Positions 26,219-35,186 of a stretch of 64,000 nt of DNA are shown here, piece by piece (the first letter of the stretch is position 1; every line of letters starts with the position of its first letter). The notes below the pieces were generated by a model. It was not told the origin of the DNA and searched no databases. It was given only the letters and a program-made list of their open reading frames with translations. The position numbers were made by a program, and so were the translations under genes. Source of the stretch: Weizmannia acidilactici (GTDB lineage Bacteria; Bacillota; Bacilli; Bacillales; Bacillaceae_C); assembly GCF_008974225.1 (NCBI RefSeq), contig NZ_BKZR01000008.1:1-64000 (forward strand). The letters run 5' to 3'.

Positions 26219-27388
26219 TCATGCAAAAGCTTTTTCCAGCCTGGACAATCCTTCCATCAGCGTTTCACGCGGGCAGGCGATATTGATTCGCACAAACCCT
26301 TCTCCGCCGGGGCCGAATTTTCTGCCAATCTCAACGCCGAGTTTGGCTTTTTTCCAGAGGCGATCCTTCAATTCATCCTCGCTCAGCCCGAATGCGCGGC
26401 AGTCCAGCCACATCAAATAAGTCCCTTCCGTTTCCATCACTTTGATCTGCGGCAGGCGTTCCGCGATAAACCGCGCTGCTGTATCGATGTTTTCCTTTAA
26501 ATAAACGAGCAGGGCATCGAGCCATTCGCCACCGTATCGATAAGCCGCTTCCATGCCGACAATCCCGAACGTATTTAGGGCCGATGTGCCGTTCACCGCC
26601 TGGACATCTTTGAATTTTTTACGCAGCTCCGGATTCGGAATGATCACAGCGGAAGCTTTTAGCCCGGCCAGGTTGAATGTTTTTGTCGGCGCCACGCAAG
26701 TGATCGTCATGTCCCGGTATGTTTCTCCCAGCGCAGCGACCGGCGTATGTACATGCGGCGGGTACACAAGATCGGAGTGGATTTCATCGGATAAAAACAG
26801 GCAGTTATACTGTGCGCAAAGATCGGCCATTTTGGCGAGCTCTTCTTTCGTCCAGACGCGCCCGCCCGGATTGTGCGGGTTGCAGCTCAAAAACAGTTTT
26901 GCCCCCTCTTTCAGGCGCGTTTCAAACTGCTCCCAACCAATTTCGAAGCAGTTATCAACGAGCTTGAGCTGCGCGTTAGCGACCACGCGCCCGTTTTTTT
27001 CAACCATACGGAAAAACGGATGGTACACAGGGGATTGCAGCAGCACTTTGTCGCCCGGTTCGGTAAACGCCTGGATCGCCGTGCTGATCGCAGGAACAAT
27101 GCCGGTACAGTACGCAATCCATGCCGGATGGATTTCCCAGTTGTGCCGTTTTTTCAGCCATGCCTGAATGGCTTCCCCGGTGGAATCCGGGATGAACGTA
27201 TAACCGAGGATTTCGTGCTCAATCCTTTTTTTAATTGCTTCTGCCACCTCATGCGGCGGATTGAAATCCATATCGGCCACCCACATCGGCAGCACATCTT
27301 CCTGACCGAAAACCTGTTTCACCTGCTCCCACTTGACGGAAGCAGTATTTTCTCTATTGATGACAGTATCAAAGTCAAACACAGCCAT
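26219..27388 (-). CDS. patB: PLP-dependent C-S lyase / aminotransferase, MalY-PatB type
   Basis: 389 aa, fold-type I PLP enzyme. N-terminal MWVADMDFNPP, the Asn-His-Asn-Pro-Gly loop SCNPHNPGGRVWTKEEL, the Asp in LFLSDEIHSDL, and the PLP-lysine in APTKTFNLAGLKAS. PatB in B. subtilis is a cystathionine beta-lyase; MalY-type relatives have the same activity and can moonlight. Cleaves cystathionine or cysteine conjugates to a thiol, pyruvate and ammonia. Single gene, no S-box or T-box seen in its short leader. Aminotransferase activity cannot be excluded from sequence. Confidence 0.9.
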   Translation of the reverse strand: MAVFDFDTVINRENTASVKWEQVKQVFGQEDVLPMWVADMDFNPPHEVAEAIKKRIEHEILGYTFIPDSTGEAIQAWLKKRHNWEIHPAWIAYCTGIVPAISTAIQAFTEPGDKVLLQSPVYHPFFRMVEKNGRVVANAQLKLVDNCFEIGWEQFETRLKEGAKLFLSCNPHNPGGRVWTKEELAKMADLCAQYNCLFLSDEIHSDLVYPPHVHTPVAALGETYRDMTITCVAPTKTFNLAGLKASAVIIPNPELRKKFKDVQAVNGTSALNTFGIVGMEAAYRYGGEWLDALLVYLKENIDTAARFIAERLPQIKVMETEGTYLMWLDCRAFGLSEDELKDRLWKKAKLGVEIGRKFGPGGEGFVRINIACPRETLMEGLSRLEKAFA

Positions 27389-27501
27389 TTGATCACCATC
27401 CTGAAATTTGATTTCTTTTCATTTTACCATACGGAGGAGGATGAATACTCATTTTTGAATGGCAGGGATATAATGAAAGACAAGTATCCCAATATGCTTG
27501 T

Positions 27502-28111
27502 ATGGAAAAGCAGCTCTACCATCTGTCAAAATGAAAAGATCTCGCGCAGAAACAGGCGGAAGAGTTCGGCCGGTTCAATGCCGTGGTGTTCAAAGACGGA
27601 GCCGTTTCAAGCAGGGAAAAAGAAATCCTCGCAGTGGCCGTGGCCCATGCGACAGAGTGCCCGTACTGCACGATATCCATACGAAAAAAGTGAAAGCGGC
27701 AGGCGTGGGCTTGGAAGAATTGGCGGAAGCGGCTTTTGATGCTGCGGCACTTGAAGTGGGGGCGCGGTTGCCCACAGTGTCCATATGCAGCTTGCCCTCA
27801 TTGAAGATGTCGATGATATGATCTATAAAAAATCGAATACAAAGAAACTCGCAAACATGAACCGCTTTGCAAAAGACGGATTCGAAGCGTACCATTCCGT
27901 CAACAGCACAACCATGAAAGCCGACAAACTGCCCGCTCGTAAAAGTACGGATTGCCGTTGCTCAGAGTGCCTTTACTGCATTGACGCTCACGCCAAAGCG
28001 GCGCAAAAATCGGGCGCAACAGAAGAATAGCTGGCAGAGACAATCCTCATTGCTGGCGCGCTGGCAGCTGGCGGAGCCTGCATGCATATCGCCAATATGA
28101 TTGATGTATAA
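27502..28111 (+). pseudogene. Broken carboxymuconolactone decarboxylase/AhpD-like protein, two-domain
   Basis: Pieces in three frames join into one protein. EFGRFNAVVFKDGAVSSREK and AVAHATECPYC lead into IHTKKVKAAGVGLEELAEAA after a frameshift, then after another shift HMQLALIEDVDDMIYKK, and a second CMD-type motif CLYCIDAHAKAAQKSG followed by ILIAGALAAGG. There is an early TGA after 10 codons, at least three frameshifts and a TAG near the end. The intact protein would have carried two CxxC-containing AhpD-like folds, used in thiol-based peroxide or alkylation chemistry. Clearly dead in this strain. Confidence 0.75.
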
Positions 28112-28155
28112 AAAGCGGTGAGCGGCTGCCAATGGCATAAGTCCACCGCTTTTTT
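28111..28155 (+). terminator. Terminator after the AhpD-like pseudogene
   Basis: AAAAGCGGTG pairs with CACCGCTTTTTT around a 23-nt loop, so the old transcription unit boundary survives. Confidence 0.7.
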
Positions 28156-28282
28156 GCGGGCATTTGAAATTCGCCTGAGAAAAATAAAAATCCGGTTAAA
28201 TTCCAAAAATCTACATAGACAAGACAGCGAAAATTTGTGATATTGATAGTATGAATTTTTTTACAAAACAGGAGTGGACAAA

Positions 28283-28552
28283 ATGAGAGCAATTTTGACG
28301 GTAATCGGCAAAGACAACATCGGCATCATTGCCGGTGTGAGCACGCAGCTGGCGGAGATGAAAATCAATATTCTCGATGTCAGCCAAACAATCATGAGCG
28401 GCTATTTTACGATGATGATGATGCTGGATTTGTCGAATGCGCAAGCAAGTTTTGACGAAATTAAAAAAGCCCTTGCGAAAAAAGGAGAAGCATTGCAGGT
28501 ACAGATCAAAATCCAGCGCGAAGAAATTTTCCAATCGATGCACAGCCTGTAA
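28283..28552 (+). CDS. ACT-domain protein (UPF0237 type)
   Basis: 89 aa from ATG 28283; GGAG eight bases upstream, while a GTG at 28274 overlaps that site. The whole chain is one ACT domain: MRAILTVIGKDNIGIIAGV, ILDVSQTIMSGYFTMMM, and a C-terminal helix. ACT domains bind amino acids or other small ligands, usually as dimers. The UPF0210 gene starts 22 bases later and the pair is conserved in many firmicutes, so this is probably the ligand sensor of the UPF0210 enzyme. No ligand is known to me. Confidence 0.85.
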   Translation: MRAILTVIGKDNIGIIAGVSTQLAEMKINILDVSQTIMSGYFTMMMMLDLSNAQASFDEIKKALAKKGEALQVQIKIQREEIFQSMHSL

Positions 28553-28574
28553 AAAGTGAGGGATGACACAAACA

Positions 28575-29930
28575 ATGGAAACAAAGCAAATACTTGAAAC
28601 GATCCGCATGATTGAAGAAGAAAAACTCGATATCCGCACGATTACGATGGGCATTTCGCTCCTCGACTGCATCGACGCGGACGGGGAAAAAGCGCGCCGG
28701 AACATTTACGATAAAATTACGACATTGGCTGAAAATCTTGTCCAGGTTGGGGAAGATATAGAGTCGGAATACGGGATCCCGATTATCAATAAACGCATTT
28801 CGGTCACGCCGATTTCGCTGATTGCCGGTGCAACGGATGAAAAAGATTATGTCGCTTTTGCCAAAACGCTCGATGCGGCGGCGAAAAAAGTCGGCGTCAA
28901 TTTTATCGGCGGATTCTCGGCACTGGTGCAAAAAGGTTACCATAAAGGCGATAAAATTTTGATCGATTCGATCCCCGAGGCTCTGGCCGAAACGGAACGC
29001 GTCTGCGCATCGGTCAATGTCGGCTCGACACGTTCGGGCATTAATATGGACGCGGTCCGCGACATGGGCAAGATCATTAAAAGAACGGCTGAACTGACCG
29101 CGGATTCGCAGGGGCTCGGCTGCGCGAAACTAGTGGTGTTTGCGAATGCGGTGGAAGACAATCCGTTCATGGCCGGCGCTTTCCACGGGGTCGGCGAGGC
29201 AGATGTTGCGATCAACGTCGGCGTGAGTGGCCCGGGTGTCGTGAAGCGCGCCCTCGAAAAAGTAAAAGGGAAGCCGTTTGATGTCGTGGCGGAAACGGTG
29301 AAGAAAACAGCGTTTAAAATTACGCGCATGGGCCAGCTCGTCGGCATGGAAGCGTCGAAACGGCTCGGCGTCCCGTTCGGCATTGTGGACTTGTCGCTTG
29401 CCCCGACCCCGGCTGTCGGCGATTCCGTTGCGCATATTTTGGAAGAAATGGGCCTTGAATCGGTCGGTACGCACGGGACTACGGCGGCGCTCGCGTTATT
29501 GAACGATGCCGTGAAAAAAGGCGGCGTCATGGCGTGCGGCCATGTCGGCGGGCTTAGCGGTGCGTTCATCCCGGTTTCCGAAGACGCCGGCATGATCGAT
29601 GCGGTTAACCGCGGCGCTTTGAATCTCGAGAAACTTGAAGCGATGACTGCGATCTGCTCGGTTGGGCTCGATATGATCGCAATCCCGGGCGACGTTCCGG
29701 CCGAAACGATTTCGGCGATGATCGCAGACGAAGCTGCAATTGGTGTCATCAACAATAAAACGACAGCGGTCCGGATCATTCCAGCACCGGGCACAAACGT
29801 CGGTGACCGCGTCGAATTCGGCGGCCTGCTCGGCCATGCGCCGGTCATGGGCGTTCATTCCTGCTCATCGGCGGAATTCATCGCCCGCGGCGGCAGAATT
29901 CCGGCACCGATCCACTCGTTTAAAAACTGA
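28575..29930 (+). CDS. UPF0210 (DUF711) family protein
   Basis: 451 aa from ATG 28575, the usual family start (METKQILETIRMIEEEKLDIRTITMGI) and usual length; the upstream ATG 28563 abuts the ribosome site. Contains the conserved Gly-rich segments GSTRSGINMDAV, FHGVGEADVAINVGVSGPG and GTHGTTAALALLNDAVKKGG. Fold is related to glycyl-radical enzymes such as pyruvate formate-lyase, though I see no C-terminal glycyl-radical loop. Biochemical role unknown. Co-transcribed with the ACT-domain gene. Codon use here is more GC-rich and uniform than in neighbours, suggesting high expression. Confidence 0.88.
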   Translation: METKQILETIRMIEEEKLDIRTITMGISLLDCIDADGEKARRNIYDKITTLAENLVQVGEDIESEYGIPIINKRISVTPISLIAGATDEKDYVAFAKTLDAAAKKVGVNFIGGFSALVQKGYHKGDKILIDSIPEALAETERVCASVNVGSTRSGINMDAVRDMGKIIKRTAELTADSQGLGCAKLVVFANAVEDNPFMAGAFHGVGEADVAINVGVSGPGVVKRALEKVKGKPFDVVAETVKKTAFKITRMGQLVGMEASKRLGVPFGIVDLSLAPTPAVGDSVAHILEEMGLESVGTHGTTAALALLNDAVKKGGVMACGHVGGLSGAFIPVSEDAGMIDAVNRGALNLEKLEAMTAICSVGLDMIAIPGDVPAETISAMIADEAAIGVINNKTTAVRIIPAPGTNVGDRVEFGGLLGHAPVMGVHSCSSAEFIARGGRIPAPIHSFKN

Positions 29931-29994
29931 TTTAAAGGAGAGCTCTTGGAAAAGGGCTCTCTTTTTTGGTTTATGAATCTCTTGAACAAGAATC

Positions 29995-30222
29995 ATGCTG
30001 ACCTGTGCCGAAACGAAGAGGCTTGCTTCAACCGGACTGGTACACGATGTTACGTGGCTGTATTCGATCCGGTTTTTCCTTGGCGTGGTGGAATCTGCTG
30101 TAATGCCGGCCATGCTTGTCTTTTTAAGCAACTGGTTTTTAAAAGAAGAACGTTCCCGCGCGAACACTTTCTTAATTTTGGGAAACCCTGTCACTGTTTT
30201 ATGGATGTCGATTGATCTATGA
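29995..30222 (+). pseudogene. Fragment of an MFS (ACS-family) transporter
   Basis: A 75-codon piece reads SIRFFLGVVESAVMPAML, FLSNWFLKEERSRANTFLIL and GNPVTVLW, typical of the third to fifth helices of hexuronate/galactonate/phthalate-type transporters, which are about 430 aa long. Both ends of the gene are missing. It fuses directly to the next fragment. Confidence 0.75.
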
Positions 30223-30376
30223 AAACCGTTTTATTGCAGTGCTGCGTGGGAAAACTGCAGCAGATGCAATAGAAAACGGTGAACAGCTTCTTCGGGCGGG
30301 CATCCGTCTCCTTGAAATTACTTTTACAGCTATTGGGAGCGGGTTAAAGGAAGTAATTAGCAACCTTTATAAATGA
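30209..30376 (+). pseudogene. Fragment of 2-keto-3-deoxy-6-phosphogluconate (KDPG) aldolase
   Basis: In the frame beside the MFS fragment, NRFIAVLRGKTAADAIENGE and RAGIRLLEITFTA match the N-terminus of KDPG/KHG aldolase (about 210 aa when whole), then the frame runs into a stop. With the MFS fragment this is what is left of a sugar-acid uptake and cleavage operon after an internal deletion. Confidence 0.7.
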
Positions 30377-30408
30377 CAAAAAAGTTTTTTGGAAAAGGAG
30401 AAACACGG

Positions 30409-30592
30409 GGCTGTCCCAAAAGTCCCTCTTAAGCAGAAATTTTTCTCAACGGTCCTGATAAGGCTTCTGTGAACCATATCCACGGGGGATTTTTTCTCAA
30501 ACGGTGCTGAGTAAGCTTCTCAGAACCACAGATAACATTACCTTGAAATAAGGGGTGCCCTCTGGTCAATCTACCGGCTTTTGGGACAGCCC
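30409..30592. mobile_element. MITE-like element with 15-bp terminal inverted repeats
   Basis: GGGCTGTCCCAAAAG near 30409-30426 and its complement CTTTTGGGACAGCCC at about 30578-30592 bound 184 bp without an ORF. Inside are two units about 51 bp apart (CTCAA at 30445 and 30496) of the family seen at 25885-26075. The right ~65 bases recur in reverse complement at 52829-52900. Ends of this kind are common on IS1182-type elements, one of which starts the window. No clear target duplication. Confidence 0.6.
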
Positions 30593-30653
30593 TATTTTTT
30601 AGAAAGTAATAAAAAACGAGCAAGCCGTCCACACAGCTTGCCAAAACGCCCTA

Positions 30654-31148
30654 TTATTCCTCTTCCCGCATTTGCAGCGCCCGGTTGGCGTTCCGGACAT
30701 CGTTGTTCAGCAACTGGCTTAAGTTGTAGGCCTGGTACATGCCATGTTCATGCATATAGTTGAATACGCGCGCATGCCAGTCGATCGCGCTGTTTAAATG
30801 GCGGATGAGCACATTTCGCAAAGCCGGCGTTGCGGTTTCCGTAATCGCAATCGCATAATTTCTAACCGCAGATTTCGAAGCGCTCAGCAGCTCGCCGGCC
30901 TGGAACCCCGTGCCGGTCTGCCGCTCTTCATCTTCCAACATTTCCTCTTCGCGCGGCGCCTGCGGATAAAATTGCAGCAAATCCCGGATATTTTTCTCCA
31001 GCGCCTGCACAGAAAAAGTATACAGTTCGCGGAGCCTATCATCCGTCACATTGTTCAAAGAAGATTTGCACTGGATCAGGCAAATCGTTTGCGATGCAAC
31101 CAGCTCGTGAATTTCCAATGTTTCATGCCAGGCCAATGTTTTCGGCAT
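30654..31148 (-). CDS. CotF-type spore coat protein
   Basis: 164 aa from ATG 31148, with GGAGGG upstream on the minus strand; a longer frame to 31208 lacks a ribosome site. An all-helical, ferritin-like coat F domain: WHETLEIHELVASQTICLIQC at the N-terminus, SASKSAVRNYAIAITETATP in the middle and RHLNSAIDWHARVFNYMHEHG near the C-terminus. Such proteins are made in the mother cell and placed in the spore coat. Single gene; no sporulation sigma promoter could be assigned with confidence. Confidence 0.8.
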   Translation of the reverse strand: MPKTLAWHETLEIHELVASQTICLIQCKSSLNNVTDDRLRELYTFSVQALEKNIRDLLQFYPQAPREEEMLEDEERQTGTGFQAGELLSASKSAVRNYAIAITETATPALRNVLIRHLNSAIDWHARVFNYMHEHGMYQAYNLSQLLNNDVRNANRALQMREEE

Positions 31149-31299
31149 TGGCGGATCCCTCCTTTTACTCCTCACACTAACCCATTTGTATTCGCAAAGC
31201 CACAGCATGTGCCTGTATTACCAGAAGCCGAAATATTTTTACATTTCCCCGTGATTTGCTATGATATGGATGAAAATGACATGAAAGGCGGAGTGAAAA

Positions 31300-32232
31300 A
31301 TGGAAAAACAAACAAGGCTCGGCAAAACAGACTTGTACGTCAATCCGATCGGGCTTGGCACAAACGCGGTCGGCGGCCATAACATCCATCCAAATCTGAA
31401 CGATGAAACCGGGAAAGAAGTGGTGCGCACCGCGATCGACCACGGCATCAACTTCCTTGACACCGCATTTATTTACGGTCCGGAGCGGTCGGAAGAATTG
31501 ATCGGTGAAGTGCTTAAGGAAAAAGGCTGCCGCGATCAAGTTGTGCTCGCCACTAAAGGCGCGCATAAATTCGTGCACGGAAAAGTCGTGTTCGATAACT
31601 CACCGGCATTTTTAAAAGCCGCGGTGGAAAGCAGCCTGAAACGCCTGCAAACTGATTACATTGATTTGTTTTATATCCATTTTCCGGACGAAAATACGCC
31701 GAAAGATGAAGCGGTCGGCGCCTTGAAAGAACTGAAAGACCAAGGGAAAATCCGTGCAATCGGCGTGTCCAACTTTACGATCGGGCAATTGAAAGAAGCG
31801 AACAAAGATGGCTATGTCGATGTGCTGCAATCCGAGTACAATTTATTGAAACGCCAGGCGGAAAAAGATTTGCTCCCGTATACCGCTGAAAACGGCATCT
31901 CGTTTATCCCGTATTTCCCGCTTGCTTCGGGCATTCTGGCCGGCAAATACACGAAAGATACAAAATTTGAAGGCAGCCGTGCGAAAAATCCGTTGTACCA
32001 GGGCGAAACGTTTATCCGCAATTTGGAAAAAGTCGACAAGCTCCGCGCGATTGCCGAAGAAAAAGGTGCGGACGTTGCCCATGTCGTGCTTGCCTGGTAT
32101 CTCGCGCAAGATTCCATTGACGCGGTCATTCCGGGTGCAAAAAGGCCGGAGCAGGTGGTAGACAATCTGAAAACATTGGAAGTTGATCTCACGGCGGAAG
32201 ATGTCCAAAACATCAGCGAGATTTTCAAATGA
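31300..32232 (+). CDS. Aldo/keto reductase (IolS/YccK-like)
   Basis: 310 aa TIM-barrel oxidoreductase. Catalytic tetrad visible as Asp and Tyr in NFLDTAFIYG, Lys in LATKGAHKF and His in LFYIHFPD; the NADPH-binding end has AVIPGAKRPEQVVDNL. Reduces aldehydes or ketones with NADPH; the substrate is unknown. ATG with a purine-rich stretch (AAAGGCGGAG) upstream. Single gene, divergent from the CotF gene, followed by a nitroreductase gene 87 bp on. Confidence 0.9.
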   Translation: MEKQTRLGKTDLYVNPIGLGTNAVGGHNIHPNLNDETGKEVVRTAIDHGINFLDTAFIYGPERSEELIGEVLKEKGCRDQVVLATKGAHKFVHGKVVFDNSPAFLKAAVESSLKRLQTDYIDLFYIHFPDENTPKDEAVGALKELKDQGKIRAIGVSNFTIGQLKEANKDGYVDVLQSEYNLLKRQAEKDLLPYTAENGISFIPYFPLASGILAGKYTKDTKFEGSRAKNPLYQGETFIRNLEKVDKLRAIAEEKGADVAHVVLAWYLAQDSIDAVIPGAKRPEQVVDNLKTLEVDLTAEDVQNISEIFK

Positions 32233-32319
32233 TTTCACGGTGAAAAAGTAGTTTACCGTTGATGGCTTCATTTTCCTGGCATATACTTAAAATTAGAAAC
32301 GTTAAAGGAGTTGGGAACA

Positions 32320-32886
32320 ATGGGCGTTATGGATCTGATCAAATCACGCCGTTCCATCGGGGTTACGGCTGAAAAAGATGTGCCCGATGAAGTGGTTAAA
32401 ACATTGCTCGAAGCGGCCACGTGGGCGCCGAACCATAAAAAAACGGAACCGTGGAAATTCCGCGTGTTTAAAGGCGAAGGCCGCGTAAAACTCGGTGAAG
32501 AAATGGCGCGCATCACAGCGTCGAAAACGGAAGGCTTAAGCGAAGAAGAAGTGGCGAAAAAGATAGAAAAAGCGCGGAAAGGGCCGCTGCGGGCGCCGGT
32601 TGTCATTGCGGTTGCCGTCAGCCCGTCCGGAAAAGTGCCGGAAATTGAAGAAATTGTCGCAACCGGCTGCGCGATCCAAAACCTGCTGCTCACAGCAACC
32701 GAACTGGGTTTGGCGACCATCGTCAGAACCGGCGAGATCGCTCACGAACCGGAATTGAAAGAATATCTTGCCCTTGAACCGGCAGATAAAGTTGCCGGGC
32801 TCGTATATGTCGGCTATCCGAAAAAAGAAATGGATATCAAAGCGCAACGTACACCTGCAGAAGAAAAAACAAAGTGGTTTGACTAA
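32320..32886 (+). CDS. Nitroreductase-family flavoprotein (YdjA-like)
   Basis: 188 aa from ATG 32320 with AAAGGAG at nine bases; the in-frame TTG at 32311 overlaps that site. FMN-binding N-terminus DLIKSRRSIG, then EAATWAPNHKKTEPWKFRVF, ATGCAIQNLLLTATELGLAT and a C-terminal GYPKKE. The short length and motif pattern fit single-domain YdjA/TdsD-type nitroreductases, which form FMN dimers and reduce nitro compounds or quinones with NAD(P)H. Physiological substrate not predictable. A hairpin at 32893 follows. Confidence 0.88.
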   Translation: MGVMDLIKSRRSIGVTAEKDVPDEVVKTLLEAATWAPNHKKTEPWKFRVFKGEGRVKLGEEMARITASKTEGLSEEEVAKKIEKARKGPLRAPVVIAVAVSPSGKVPEIEEIVATGCAIQNLLLTATELGLATIVRTGEIAHEPELKEYLALEPADKVAGLVYVGYPKKEMDIKAQRTPAEEKTKWFD

Positions 32887-32892
32887 ACCTCT

Positions 32893-32922
32893 ATGCCGGC
32901 TCCCGCCCAAGGCCGGTTTTTT
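32893..32922 (+). terminator. Terminator of the nitroreductase gene
   Basis: CCGGC pairs with GCCGG and is followed by TTTTTTG. Short stem, but right after the stop codon. Confidence 0.5.
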
Positions 32923-33310
32923 GTTTATTTGCCGCATTAAAAACTTCGGGTTCAAACACGGGGGCAAGCGGCCGCTGGATGTTGCCGGACAAAACTGGAG
33001 CAGGTTCAAACAGGGCGGCCGGCACACGAATAAAAGACGGCCCGGGGGTAGACGGGCAGTTGGTTGCCTGAAGCGAGGGCGGACACTCGGCAAATTTTTG
33101 CTGTCTGCCGCGAAAGAAAAAACAAAAGTTTTGTTTGCCAAATTTTTTGTGTATTCTAAAAAGAAGGCTGGAAAATCGCTGAATTTTTGCATCCTTTCAG
33201 AAAGCGCATTCGCCGCAATGGCGGGCAAAGGGGATTGCCGTTCGTTATGTTATAATCATGAAGTCGGCATTTTTTTTCAGATGGGACACAATGGTGTACA
33301 TATAAAGGAG
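32923..33310. other. Gap without a recognisable gene
   Basis: The frame of the next permease stays open upstream through this stretch, but the extra 184 codons are low-complexity, basic and lack a ribosome site, so I do not accept them as coding. GGTTCAAACA occurs twice (about 32949 and 33003) in a GC-rich setting. No regulatory element could be named. Confidence 0.4.
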
Positions 33311-33319
33311 TTGATCGGT

Positions 33320-34675
33320 ATGGGAGAAACCTCAAATGAACAAGCATTGGAACGCGGGCTGAAAAACCGCCACATTCAATTAATTGCGATCGGGGGCGCC
33401 ATCGGGACAGGACTGTTTCTCGGTTCGGGGAACTCGATCCATTTTGCCGGGCCGTCTATTATGCTTGTTTATCTCATTATTGGCGTGGCCCTTTTCTTTA
33501 TGATGCGGGCGCTCGGTGAATTATTGATGTACAAGCCGACTACAGGCTCATTCACGCACTTTGCCGAAACGTTTATCGGCCCGTGGGCAGGTTTTATTAC
33601 TGGCTGGACATATTGGTTTTGCTGGATTGTGACCGGCATTGCCGAAATTACAGCGGTCGGTGTGTATGTAAAATTTTGGGCGCCCCATGTGCCGCAGTGG
33701 GTCTCGGCCCTAGTTTGCGTCGCTGTGCTCTTTCTCATCAATATCGCAACCGTAAAAGCGTTCGGCGAGATTGAATTTTGGTTTGCCATCATTAAAGTCG
33801 TTACAATTATTGCGTTGATTATAATCGGGATTGTGCTTGTGCTCGCCGGATTTAAAAGCAACGGAACACATGCTTCATTTGCCAACTTGTGGCAGCACGG
33901 CGGCTTTTTCCCGAACGGATCGAGGGGCTTCCTGCTCGCATTTGAAATGGCTGTATTTTCTTTCGTCGGGATTGAACTGGTCGGCGTGACGGCCGGGGAA
34001 GCGGAAGATCCGTCGAAAACGCTGCCGCGGGCCATTAACCAAATTCCACTGCGGATTTTGCTGTTTTATGTCGGGGCACTTTTCGTAATTATGTCGATTT
34101 ATCCCTGGGATCGCGTCAATCCGAATGCGAGCCCGTTCGTCAAAGTGTTTGCTGATATCGGCGTACCGGCTGCAGCAGGCATTATCAATTTTGTCGTTTT
34201 GACTTCGGCTGCCTCTTCATGCAACAGCGGCATATTCAGCACAAGCCGCATGCTGTACACCTTGGCGGATGAGGGGAAGGCACCGAAAATGTTTAAGCGG
34301 CTGAACAACCGCAACGTGCCTGCGCCCGCCCTGCTCGGTTCGACAGCTGTCCTGCTCGTCGGGGTTCTGCTCAACTATTTATTGCCTGACAAAGTATTTA
34401 CGCTTGTGACGAGTATCGCGACAATCTGTTTTATATGGGTATGGGGCGTCATTTTGATTGCCCATCTGCGTTTCCGGAAATATATGCCGGAAGAAGCGGC
34501 AAAAATCACGTTTAAAATGCCGCTCGCGCCATTGATCAACTGGATTGTGCTTGCCTTTTTTGTTTTTGTCCTAGTCGTTCTCGGTTTTGCGGAAGATACG
34601 CGCGTCGCTTTGTTTGTCACGCCAGTATGGTTCATTCTTCTCGCCATCGCCTATGGGCTGATGCGGAAAAAGTAA
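33320..34675 (+). CDS. Amino acid permease of the CycA/AapA type
   Basis: 451 aa from ATG 33320, AAAGGAG nine bases upstream. Twelve membrane helices of the APC superfamily; ERGLKNRHIQLIAIGGAIGT at the start of helix 1 and GELLMYKPTTGSFTHFAETF are typical of the amino acid transporter (AAT) subfamily that includes D-serine/D-alanine/glycine importers. Proton symport is expected. Monocistronic, closed by a strong terminator. Exact substrate is a guess from family resemblance. Confidence 0.88.
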   Translation: MGETSNEQALERGLKNRHIQLIAIGGAIGTGLFLGSGNSIHFAGPSIMLVYLIIGVALFFMMRALGELLMYKPTTGSFTHFAETFIGPWAGFITGWTYWFCWIVTGIAEITAVGVYVKFWAPHVPQWVSALVCVAVLFLINIATVKAFGEIEFWFAIIKVVTIIALIIIGIVLVLAGFKSNGTHASFANLWQHGGFFPNGSRGFLLAFEMAVFSFVGIELVGVTAGEAEDPSKTLPRAINQIPLRILLFYVGALFVIMSIYPWDRVNPNASPFVKVFADIGVPAAAGIINFVVLTSAASSCNSGIFSTSRMLYTLADEGKAPKMFKRLNNRNVPAPALLGSTAVLLVGVLLNYLLPDKVFTLVTSIATICFIWVWGVILIAHLRFRKYMPEEAAKITFKMPLAPLINWIVLAFFVFVLVVLGFAEDTRVALFVTPVWFILLAIAYGLMRKK

Positions 34676-34683
34676 AAGCTTTT

Positions 34684-34725
34684 AAAAAACCCGTTGGAAA
34701 ATGGTTTTTCCAAACGGGTTTTTTT
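34684..34725 (+). terminator. Terminator of the CycA-type permease gene
   Basis: AAAAAACCCGTTGGAAAA and its complement flank a 3-4 nt loop, ending in seven T. Confidence 0.9.
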
Positions 34726-34774
34726 GGTATCAAAATGAGATGCCATTTTTAAAAGAGGCAGCGTTTCTACCCTG

Positions 34775-35060
34775 CGCCGATATCTTGATTTTCCCGCCGA
34801 TATTTTTGATCTTACCGCTGATTTATTGGTTAAGTCCGCTGATTTCTCCGGAGTTTCCGCCGATTCTTCCTTCGGTTGGAATGGGACGGGCAGAGTTTTA
34901 GATTTGACCGCCGTTTTTTAAGTTTTTTCAAATATGGGTACGTCCTACTTCCCTTAGTTTTCTTCCTTTCGTCGATTTTTTGCATCTTTTCGCCGATATT
35001 TTTGACCTCTCCGCCGATTTCAAGAACAAGGCCGCCGATATTCCAGCGGTTTCCGCCGAT
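34775..35060. repeat. 21-bp periodic arrays (two blocks) in a convergent gap
   Basis: CGC(C/T)GAT units, the reverse orientation of those at 10624, run from 34775 (first step 20 bp, then 21 bp) and again from about 34974. Between the blocks is a diverged copy of the spacer seen in the 55.5-kb elements (ACCGCCGTTTTTTAAG). The second block ends in CGCCGATTCCGGAAAAACG, the same ending as the 55-kb copies. Lies between the 3' ends of the CycA-type and DtpT genes. Confidence 0.8.
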
Positions 35061-35140
35061 TCCGGAAAAACGAAGAGGAGATTGGCCGCCTGTTTTCCAA
35101 TCTTAATTTAAAAAGGTGCCCCCGGGCCGGCCAAAACAGA

Positions 35141-35174
35141 AAAAAGGCCGGGGCATAACCACCTCGGCCTTTTT
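35141..35174. terminator. Terminator of dtpT
   Basis: AAAAAGGCCGGGG pairs with CCTCGGCCTTTTT just beyond the dtpT stop; A and T runs on both sides. Confidence 0.8.
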
Positions 35175-35186
35175 CAATGATGATTT

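Noticed and set aside
32768..33319. 184-codon N-terminal extension of the CycA-type permease
   Set aside because: Overlaps the nitroreductase gene, no ribosome site, basic low-complexity sequence; the permease has a good start at 33320.
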